DNA of 64,000 bases, from positions 16,569,501 to 16,633,500 of the forward strand of contig NC_088308.1 of the NCBI RefSeq assembly GCF_910592395.1. Direction: 5' to 3'. Source of the DNA: Lineus longissimus. Taxonomy: Eukaryota; Nemertea; Pilidiophora; Heteronemertea; Lineidae. Below the pieces are notes generated by a model. The model saw only the letters and a program-made list of their open reading frames with translations, searched no databases and was not told the origin of the DNA. Every line of letters starts with the position of its first letter. Position 1 is the stretch's first letter. Positions 54,964 through 64,000 of this stretch are shown here, piece after piece. The position numbers and the translations under genes are program-made.

Positions 54964-57900
54964 TCAAACAAAGTCCGTGAAATCCTCTGGGTAGTTATGG
55001 TGACTTTTCTGATTAGAATCCTCGTCTCTCAAATGACTAGTTTCCTCCTGAACTTTTTGACGGATCCGTTTTATCTGGCGGAGTCTTTCTAGCCAGTTGG
55101 ATGCATATGGGTCCTTCTGCTCCGTCTTCTGACGCTGGAGAATCATGGACGCAAGCTGGAAGAGAAATCACAGGTTAAGTGGCATTACCTTTTTACGGTT
55201 AGGTCTAACTACATGTATACATCAACTTCAAGGCTGAAGGTCCAATCCTAGGCCATAATGCTGCTCTGATGATGATGATGGACTCAATCAAATCGCTCAC
55301 TTAACTGTGGCGCCCCGGCCTGCCTCGCAACCTGTCCCAAGACTGTGCCTGTTAAATGCTTCTCCTTAGCAACCTGCCCCTGGAACCAGGAAATAGCCAA
55401 AAATGGCAAGAATGATCCACGACACGACTCACATTTGAATGCAGAGCCATTTGCCTGGTAAGGATAGGGAGCCTTGCATCAGAAATGATCTTTGTCTCTG
55501 ACTGGCCGATGAGCTCGAGGATGTCCTCCCTGGCTGAGACCGACACTGCATTACTACCGTAGTCCAGAGGTGTGATAATGATGTTCACATAGTTGAATTG
55601 ACCCTGGAATTATGAACAGATCCTTTTTTCATTATCACGACAAGTGCCTTCATTATCTTATATATCTCCTCGCTCGGTGTGACGAAACATTCTAATGGAA
55701 GATATTCAGTCGCAAAACAGACATTTTGTTTGAGAGGCATTTTGAGTTGTAGCCCCTTTTAACATGTTTACACAGTGAAAAGGTGCCTTAAATCTGTATG
55801 TTAAGCAATATTATTCACATACACGTAGTTGAATTGTCCATGGGATACATGGAAACATCCTCACTTGGCACAACCTGAACAAAAAAGGAACATTGTAAAG
55901 AACCAAATGAGGATGAATTCATTCTTCGTCACTCATTCATTACGAGACGTGCTAGTATGAGTGCTACTATAAACCGAGTGGTGATGGTTGGCAGCAAGGA
56001 CGCAAGTGGTTTTCAGTCAGATCAGATTTCACAATCTGACATCTCTATTATACTGGCCATGTTCATTTTGTGACAATCTGAACTTTTGGGATCATTTTTG
56101 TGCCCACACTTGGCAATGCAATTTCCATCACTTAATCAAGTGTTGATATTAAAAATCTGTACCTTAATTGTGCCAATTTTGTAATCCTCATTGCTGTTGT
56201 TGTATACAATGGTCACATAATCATTACCGATATGGAGTTTCTTTGCATTGCAGTTGGGGTCTGACTCCTTGGCAGGCATGAGGGTAGCCACATGGAAGAT
56301 CACTAAAAAGGGGAGGACAACATCACTGTCATGCATGCAACTCTTTAGAAGTGAGGCAGATAATTGGTCCATATTTATAAGCAAATAACTTCTTAAGCTT
56401 ATTTTGTTATTTCCTCCAAAGACCAGGAATACACATTACTTTTATATCATATTTTGGTAGAGAATAGGGTGACAGTGACAATTTCTAGTTGATATGAAGT
56501 GGGTGTCAACAACTACTTTTTCTATGCATGTAAGTGACAGATGTATGACACCTACATGTAACGTTAGAGAAGCTCTCGGATACAAATATGGTAGAAGAAA
56601 AGGTTAATAGGGTGGTTTCGTAGGCGCACGGATAGCGCGACGTGAACGTTTAGCTAGACGTAACCGTTTTATTTACTGCTGCGTCATTTCTGCGGTTTCG
56701 CTGAGCACGAGAAAACGGTTACATTTAAGTCTAGGTGGCAACCCGACTTCATTATCCGTTTTTGCCTGCATGGATAGGCGATATCGACTACAAAAGCCAG
56801 TTATTTACAGCACAATATTCCTAATAACTATTACAGGTGCTGCTCGGGATGTACGACTTCTGTGTCAGTGAAAACTCGTCAAATTTGCTGTCCGTTTGCG
56901 TTTACGTGTATCGAGCCCGCTATCCGTCTTTTCCCTCCGTTTACGCGTAGGGACGTTGCGTACGACGTCACGACACCGCAAGTAGTGATGACGTCACCGC
57001 TGCTAAGTGTTCACGTTACTCTATCCGTGCGCCTGCGAAACCAACCTATTATCAAATGCCTTTCACAACAATTTTGAGAGTCATATTCTTATTTTCATCT
57101 TTGTGATCCCTGTCATGGCATGTGGTAGCATAACACGCCATAGGAAATATTGGTGGATCAGTTGCATGTACACCACCACATTGCTGCGACAAATTTGTTC
57201 GGCAATCCATTGCCGGTACAAATTGCCGGGTGAATTTGTCCCATCAAGCTTGATGGTCCAAATTCGCCCGGCTTGTTAAAAGCTCGGCTTTTTCGTGGTG
57301 TACGCGCCAATGGATCGGCAATTAGCTAGTTAGATGGTTCGGCTCAATGCGGCGCTTTCGGAATGGCGCTTTCTGCTTACTGTTTGCGCGCCATCTGTTG
57401 CCGGATTTTATAACTAGCTGCAGCGGCGGTGCACGCGCTTGGTGGATTTTCGATTGTGCGGCATTGATTCGCGAACCAAGATTGGTGGTCCATTTTCAGG
57501 TGGTGTACGCGCGGCTATTGAGATGTTTTGCCTTTAGTCCTGAGTGCTGATTTAGTCCGGAGCACTATATAGCTGCAGCTTGGACCTGCGATACTCCAAG
57601 AGAGTAGAGCTTGAATCACGAATGTACAGGCCAATAGCTAGGGGTAATAATGTGAAGCCCTTTGAGCGACTGAAACTAGTTGGAGTTAGCGCTATATAAG
57701 TCTCATGATTATTATCATTATCATTACCTTGCATGACATCATCTTGCCAACAATACGTGAACTTGCCATCATCACCGTCAAGATCGAGTCCACCTACATA
57801 CGTCTGTTCGACACTACAATCCTTCAATCTCAACAGCTCTCCAAGACCGTTCAAAAACTCAGCGTATCGCGACGAACCATACGCATTCGATAGAATGGCT

Positions 57901-60900
57901 GTCTCATCACTGGCCTGCAAAAAACGAATTTAGTAAATGGTGACAGCCCACTGTAGATTTTTGTTCTACTGACCACTGGGTGCACTCTTTTAATGCTTCA
58001 GAAATGGGTTGTGAGGTCCAGTCCCACATTTGACACCCAAGTCCTGATTACTGCCGACTTGACAACCAATATTCTCCGAAAACGCTGTCAAGGCTGTATT
58101 TCTTTGTTTGCATACCTCAAAATGGTTCCAGGTGAACAATCTTGGACATGATAGTATGACCTTGCAACAAAAAGATAGTGTACAATTTGTTGTTATTTTG
58201 CAAGGTCAAGCCCTTTCATCGGCAGGATCTCTATCTCAAGATGAATAATTTGAGCGTACCTGGCCTGTACCAACATAAAGGACCCCGATCTTGTGAGTTT
58301 CATATGGAGGAATATGGTCAAGGACTTTCACAGCACGATCAATCACCTGCAATAAACAAAAGATTTCAAGAATGAGTTCAAAAACAAAATTGCAGCTTCA
58401 GCATTTTGAAGGGGTACACCGTTGGTGATTAATTGTGGTCCAGTTTAAATAGAAATCCACTAATACACAATGCTGTAGTGCAGTTATTATGAATACAAAT
58501 TTGTTTAAACCTGGTATTCATAGTATTTGTATATCAGTCCACACAACAGCAATGTTGAAATTTATAGTTAGTATGTATTTCCGCAATTGAACATTTCTAA
58601 TTTTGATTACAAATTCAAAAAAAAATTTTATGAACAGCGTAGGCCTTTAAGCTTTAAAATCTGGTAGTCTGAAAGGTCTCTGATTGGCTCAACATTGTGG
58701 CCTCTAGCAATATACATGTATTGTGCCGTCACGACAGCTGCCGAATCATGCCCATTGCTCTAAAGTGTGTCAAACATCTCATGAAATCATTTTTTCCATG
58801 ACTGCCAAAGTTCAAAGAGAATACTCCCAGTTTTTCGTTCTTGGATGGGAGTCTGAACAAAAAGATCTTTGCAAATGCCTTGAAAGGGAGCAGCCACCCA
58901 CATCTACTCCTCTACTGGGAAAGGTAAAAGGTATAAAAAGATACTAGGGACTACATCAACACCACTGTTTATCAAAAATGAAATTATTAAACATGTCATT
59001 CACTCAAAGGACAGAGGAAAAGGCTACATAACAGAAGTGTGTGAGGGGGGGGGCGCCTTAGATTCTAGAATTAGAAATAAACATGATCAGAGAAAACATC
59101 ACTAAATGTATGAAGATATAGTCTCAGCACAGCACAGCCCACCACATGCATTGGGATCATCAAAAAATTTATGAAATGTAACAAATCAAATTTTGATTGG
59201 AAGTTCTTTGTGTTCGAGATGGACCAGTCACCATATTATAAAACCTGGACCTTTAAGCCAGCCATTATAATGCAAACACCCTATCTGTACAAGATAAAAG
59301 CCCTGCTATGCTCTTTTAATTACATTGAGGTCAATATAAGACAAACTGCCAAAAAGCCATCTTTGATTTTTTTTTAAAGAAAACACAACACCCAAGTGAA
59401 GACATTTTGAAAATGTTGTCATCAGGATGGGTTTGTCATGACTTATATCAATCCACTTTTTAGGAATTGTGGAGATCTTTGGAAAAGTAGTATGGCAGAT
59501 GTTCTTGTCATACATGTACATTGGAGTAAATTAATTGTTACAATGTAGAATTTAAGAAATCCAACCCCCTTTTTTATTTCTTTTAAAGACACAGTTAGTA
59601 AATTATCAAGAAATCACCAAGAAAACACCTTCGATACTAGTATCAGAACTAAACATAATCAGTGAAAACATCACATCATGTATGAAGATATAGTCTCACT
59701 AAGATACTAAACCCAGCTTGCAAGAAAGAAATCAAAGTATCTACAAAGTGGCAACCTGAAATTTTGTCCAAAAAAGCCAATTACATTTATGTGCTGGTAA
59801 TACAGCCCACCACATGCATTGGGATCATTAAAAAATTTATGAAAATGTAACAAATCAAATTTTGATTGGAAGTTCTTTGTGTTCGAGATGGACCAGTCAC
59901 CATATTATAAAACCCGGACCTTTAAGCCAGCCATTATAATGCAAACACCCTATCTGTACAAGATAAAAGCCCTGCTATGCTCTTTTAATTACATTGAGGT
60001 CAATATAAGACAAAGTGTCAAAAAAGCCATCTTTGATTTTTTTCTAAGAAAACACAACACACCACCAATGAAGAAGACAGGTTGTATAAGTTTCAGGTCT
60101 ACAGTCAGTGCCAAAAGTGCAAAGATCAAAGAATGAAAGTGCTCAAAGCGCTTGTGAACTTACCGGCGACCCCGGCAAAAGGAGAGGTCGCATGAAGTCA
60201 TGATCTTCCCCATCCCAACACGACTGGAGCAGAAAGTTAGTAACTTGGGTACTTTGCAAGCAGATTATTGAAAAGCAGAGGGACACAAGAAACATCCACT
60301 GCCTAAAAAAGCATGAATCTACGGACAGTGTTGCTTTAATACTGGCCATGCACTAAAAGTTGCAAATCAATCATAAACAAACGTGGTGAGATTCACTTTC
60401 AGGAAAACAGCCACTTCCCAAACAGGAAAAAGGGTTATCATTGTACGAGATACATCCGATTTTCAAATGACCGGACAAGGGTTTTAAAACTGTGTGTGGA
60501 GATCAAGTTGGCTTGGAGAGTCCTGAAGGCTTTTAAAGTTGAGAACAATGAAGCAATGCTATCAAGTACTTACAGGAGTTTGAGGCAGGACCAGAGGGCG
60601 CTCCTCTCCCAAGCCACATCCCGGGCTATGATACAACATCAGGAAGACGAAACTTGGAGTCAGGCCCGTTCGATACATCTCCTTCATGTGCATAGACATG
60701 CGTTTATTCTCTTCCGAGTCGGACCGCGTCCTCTCCATGGCGGAGGGCACGACTGCGATTGTATGTCCACGGGGTTTATTCCTCCGCATGACGACTGATT
60801 GAAGATCAGTCACCTCATCGGCGAGCTCTCGAGTATGCACATCACTCAGCTCCGTGCCAGAATCAGAATCCTTCTTCTCTGGCACTTCCTCTGCTGTGAC

Positions 60901-63560
60901 TTCCTGTTTGGTTTCCACGTCGACAAATGGACTATGTCGGACTCTACGCTCCTCATTCGGATGCAACACAGCAATATCCTCGTCATTCTCGTCTTCTGGA
61001 CCAAGTGGTCGAGACCCGAGTCGACTTCCTTCAGACTTATGACGAGATTTCTTTCTTTCGAACAACTTCTCTTCAGATTTCTCAAACGCTTCCAAGGTTT
61101 GTGCGACGACTGCCCCCTCCGATTTGGCCACTTCCGTTTTTGGACCGTCAGCATCATCAGCTTTCCCCCTGTTACCATGGTCACCCGATAGTGACAATTC
61201 GTCAGCTTTGAGTTCATCCTTCATGAACTGTGCATAGTCGTTTCCGATATCTGGTGAGGAGTGAGTCTTACGCAATGATGGGAAGCTACCTCTTTTTCCT
61301 ACAGAACTTGCCTTCATGTCCTGTATAATATAAGTCAATTAAAAACGAGCTGAAAAACTAAAACTGCTCTATCATTCGACCCAAAGTACATCCGATATCT
61401 CTATATGATGATGTCACTATGGTGACTCTGATTACCTAATGTACTACATTGGTTGACAATTTTACTTGTAATTTGACCAGATAGTACTTAATGTTGTCAT
61501 GGATCAGAGAATGAGCATCTCATTATTATTATACCTTGGATCCAGATTCAAAAGACAAATTCAATCATGTAATACACATAGATTGTGTGCTAGACTAAAA
61601 ACGCACCTGCTCTTATTGTCCATTATGTGGCAGAGTTTTTACATTTGTCTGGTGCCAATTTCATGTTTCTTTATTTATTCAGAAGCTGCATACACTCAAA
61701 TGCTGCATGTACCAATTTTTAAAATTTGATAAAAAATTCACAGCTTACCTGCTGCACATCTTCCCTCTGTGATCGCTGGTGATCTTCAGATTCCACTAAA
61801 GATAGAGAGCATTTTAATAATCAAATTCTTGTCAACATGATAACCAAATGAAGCGTTTGGTTCCAAAACCAGAAAAACACAATTTCTGAAATATCTCAGT
61901 TAGCTACATGTATGTTGTTCTCAGAATGAATGATAGGCCAAATTTGATGGTACTGCTCAAATTATCTCAATTGATGAGCCAAATGCTCTAAACTTCAATA
62001 TTCTTTAAATTTGGAATAGGCTAAAATGTACCTCTCTTGTCTTGGAACCAAACTGTTCAAATTCTTACATATATACACTTACACTTTATTTCATGCGAAT
62101 CAAGGTACATGTACAGATTCTCCAAAAATAACATCATCCAGCATGCATTATCACAGTACACACTGGTCAGTCAGGTTTTGCAAGTTCTGGTGGGTTTTAT
62201 TTAAAACACAAAGCAAAATACACAATGCATGCACAATCATATGTGCTTTGGACATGTTGGACACACACAAATGGCCAACAGTCGGTATGGAGTGAAAACT
62301 ACATGGTTTATCTGGTGAGACTGATGGATTTAAGTCCTTCTTACTGAGCAGATGCCTGCCCTTTACTAGAGAACGAATCTTGAAAAATGACATGAAGATG
62401 ATGGGTGAAATATTGCAAAGCTTTATACCAGACAAGCAGCAAAATGTCGAGAGAACAGAATCTACCTACATTAGCTGCTCGAGTTCCAGGCCCAGTTGTT
62501 GAATTATGTGGAGATATATGCTCAGTTAAGCATAACTACCTTCAGTAAATTTCATTTGTAGTAGTGGGACATGCATACCCCAAAGTTTATACCACTATCG
62601 CCAATTGAGTAACATTAGTTTCATTTTTAACTTCAGAAGGTTCGGACAAAAAAGTCCACTACAACATAGATGTCAGGCAGTTTAATTCATAATCCTAGTC
62701 TTTCTTCAGTATACTTTTGTTTCAGCTTAATGCTACACTCCTCCCAGCGTTTATTTCATAACAATATCTCCCAATAATGCAGGCAAATCCTCATATTCTA
62801 GTACAGTGGAACCTCCCTTTGCGGACACCTCTCTATTTAAAGGACAACCACTCTATAATTAAGGACACTAGTTTTGGTCCCAAATTGGTTGTTTCCATTC
62901 AATTTGACCTCTCTAATTAGGACACCTCTCTATTAAGGACAGCATTTGTCAGTCCCGAGGGTGTCCTTAACTCTTTCAGTGCCAAAGATCGTACATGTAC
63001 GACCTAAATTTTAAAGGTATTCTATATCCTCTGGATGACACCAGATATCCCCAGCTCCTAAAACGTGTTTTATATGGTTTCTCTGGGCTGGGGCCATTGA
63101 ATAATTTTTTCGACTGAGAGGGTGGGATTGGGTCTGCCACCCCTCATTTTTAAAATGTGAAAAATGCTGAAAATCGTCCAAAAATACCACTCCCTTAAAA
63201 AATTTACAAAAAAATAATCCCAATATGCCCTAATTTATTACTGCTGTTTTATTGAAACTAGGGGTAAAGACGAAGGTTTTGAAGAATTTTGATGACTGTA
63301 TCTCAATTATTTTTGTGAAATTTTGGTTGGTGAAAATGCCCAAAAATGCCCAAATCCTGGGCACTGAAAGAGTTAATAGAGAGGTTCTATTCTAACATGA
63401 AAATCAAGGGGTCTACAGGTATTTTGTTATCTTTCTAAGTCCAAGTGGCGACACCTACCAGTGGTGGACAACGCGTCCATACAGAAAGAAGACTTCGGAC
63501 CATACGTGTAGACATCGTCATGCAGGTCCATATCCAGCTGGCCAGGATCAAAAGGATCAT
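54964..63560 (-). CDS. TSC2: tuberin, C-terminal exons with RapGAP domain
   Basis: Tuberin is the GAP subunit of the TSC complex; it acts on Rheb at the lysosome to restrain mTORC1. Supported exons (plus coordinates): 61749–61795, 60574–61320, [60164–60223], 58260–58346, 57728–57914, 56163–56302, 55433–55603 and 54964–55155; all phases agree. Candidates further 5': 62466–62520 and 63459–63560, whose mutual phase does not fit. The 747-bp exon is low-complexity and basic/acidic with PRGHTI and RTRSDS (possible kinase sites) and ends in [12 protein letters not shown]. RapGAP exons show [47 protein letters not shown] and [13 protein letters not shown], which contains the catalytic Asn-thumb region, then [10 protein letters not shown] and [13 protein letters not shown]. 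The C-terminus ends EDFTDFV, as in vertebrate tuberin. The N-terminal two-thirds lie beyond the window. Confidence 0.93.
56611..57046. mobile_element. MITE in TSC2 intron
   Basis: GGTGGTTTCGTAGGCGCACGG at the left is mirrored by CCGTGCGCCTGCGAAACCAACC at the right (TIR about 24 bp, few mismatches). It is GC-rich and non-coding inside. It lies between TSC2 exons 56163–56302 and 57728–57914. Confidence 0.7.
57600..57726 (+). mobile_element. SINE 3' tail
   Basis: GTGAAGCCCTTTGAGCGAC…TTAGCGCTATATAAGTC followed by (ATTATC)n is the conserved SINE 3' domain, as at 28085–28345. It ends next to the splice donor of the TSC2 exon at 57728. The 5' part is degraded. Confidence 0.55.
59070..60062 (+). repeat. 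direct duplication in TSC2 intron
   Basis: 59070–59395 and 59645–60062 share the same order of blocks: GAAAACATCAC, TATGAAGATATAGTCTCA, CCCACCACATGCATTGGGAT and GTTCGAGATGGACCAGTCAC. The copies are very similar, with a roughly 100-bp extra piece in the second. Frames of 68 and 85 codons in them are copies of each other and not genes. Confidence 0.85.
60164..60223 (-). other. TSC2: 60-bp extra cassette exon of TSC2
   Basis: Acceptor TTTCTGCTCCAG and donor CCG|GTAAGT flank exactly 20 codons, phase 0 on both sides. The product [16 protein letters not shown] resembles the last residues of the upstream exon ([14 protein letters not shown]). Joining 60574 directly to 58346 gives the normal family spacing, so this exon adds 20 residues just before the RapGAP domain if included. 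Confidence 0.6.
62804..63393. mobile_element. pogo/Tc1-like MITE split by another element
   Basis: Starts CAGTGGAACCTC after TA (62802–62803) and ends GAGGTTCTATTCTA. The interior has repeated CACCTCTCTATT and GGACA motifs. The middle is interrupted at TTAA by the element at 62971–63372. It lies in a TSC2 intron. Confidence 0.65.
62971..63372. mobile_element. piggyBac-like MITE, 402 bp
   Basis: Perfect 13-bp inverted ends CTCTTTCAGTGCC are flanked on both sides by TTAA (62967–62970 and 63373–63376), the target site of piggyBac elements. The host MITE reads GTCCTTAA|TAGAGAGG once it is removed, confirming insertion. Non-coding. Confidence 0.8.
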
Positions 63561-63649
63561 CTACATAGTCACAAGCAAACAAACTATGGTGAACAAAACA
63601 CTACAAGCTTCAAATGAAAGAGACTCTGGTATTTTCAACAAAACTGTGC

Positions 63650-63985
63650 ACTGTGACATCATATATGTGACCCACCATGGCAAAATGAGTCGCATGTCGC
63701 ACAGAAGATGACCTAAAATGACACCAGGACATAATAGAAGAAATTGATATACTCAGATTTCACAAAAGGCAGACAATAGTGAAATGAACAACATTTCAAG
63801 CTCGGAGCGACATGCGACTCATTTTGCCATGGCGGGTCACATATGCGACCGTCACAGCAAAACCAGGCGCATGTCGCTCTGAGCTTGGCAGGTTGAAACG
63901 GACTGTTTTGTTCATTTCTCTGTTGTCTGCCTTTTGTGAAATATGAGCACATCAATTTCTTCCATTATCTCCTGGTGTCGTTTAG
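63650..63985. repeat. interlocked inverted repeats
   Basis: TGTGACCCACCATGGCAAAA…CGCATGTCG (63667–63700) is inverted at 63809–63842. A second pair, 63707–63812 with 63868–63985 (CACAAAAGGCAGACAAT / TTGTCTGCCTTTTGTG), overlaps it. Probably a fold-back MITE cut by the window edge. Confidence 0.65.
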
Positions 63986-64000
63986 GCTCATCTTCTGTAC

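Noticed and set aside
57216-57285. Hairpin around AATTGCCGGGTGAATTTG…CAAATTCGCCCGGC as an RNA gene
   Set aside because: It is an isolated imperfect palindrome in a TSC2 intron, more likely a MITE remnant; no support for a transcript.
59171-60136. Pair of similar ORFs (68 and 85 codons)
   Set aside because: They are two copies of a duplicated intron segment with no coding motif.
60799-61217. ORFs of 130, 94 and 123 codons overlapping the large TSC2 exon
   Set aside because: They are other frames of a 747-bp exon that joins in phase with the rest of TSC2.

Overview
The window is animal nuclear DNA. It has spliced genes with GT–AG introns, a C-terminal tuberin (TSC2) gene, a rhodopsin-type GPCR and a dense mix of animal transposons: Maverick/Polinton, PIF/Harbinger, DIRS-like, several LINEs, tRNA-derived SINEs and many MITEs. 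There are no bacterial-style operons. The repeat mix suggests an aquatic invertebrate (lophotrochozoan- or amphioxus-like), but I cannot name the species from the sequence.

Layout. 0–5.3 kb: a fold-back MITE with 18-bp minisatellite arms (1594–2523), a decayed zinc-finger coding region, and a LINE reverse-transcriptase fragment cut off at 5342. 5.34–15.2 kb is the left arm of a very large inverted repeat; 39.6–44.79 kb is its partner on the other strand. Both arms carry pieces of a Maverick and a LINE. The two arms serve as empty and filled sites for each other, which dates three later events: a 2.75-kb insertion (left only), a 943-bp MULE-like insertion with 9-bp target duplication (right only), and a 2.7-kb deletion (right only). 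The left Maverick continues past the arm to about 17.3 kb with a broken protein-primed polB and, unusually, a decayed deoxynucleoside kinase.

17–39 kb, between the arms: tandem repeats, an exon resembling a secreted PAN domain, a DIRS-like element with tyrosine-recombinase motifs, SINEs, and a PIF/Harbinger transposon with both genes (Myb/SANT-like and DDE transposase) that has been entered by a LINE with a 670-codon ORF and by a MITE. Just inside the right arm a three-exon minus-strand gene for a roughly 52-residue secreted Cys-containing peptide can be assembled.

45–46.4 kb: an intact three-exon GPCR, whose 74-bp middle exon I found by phase matching. 47.7–48.5 kb: a 234-bp tandem repeat. 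48.7–53.7 kb: a second Maverick, with integrase and polB broken but two overlapping ORFs of 268 and 161 codons still open. 54.1–54.6 kb: a possible two-exon gene of unknown type. 55–63.6 kb: the C-terminal exons of TSC2 on the minus strand with a complete Rap/RhebGAP domain. Its introns hold nested MITEs, a SINE tail and a direct duplication, and it has an extra 60-bp phase-0 exon that resembles the end of its upstream neighbour.

Host genes with a readable role are TSC2 (GAP for Rheb, restraining mTORC1) and the GPCR. Everything else recognisable is mobile DNA or its debris. All calls rest on reading motifs by eye; no database search was possible.
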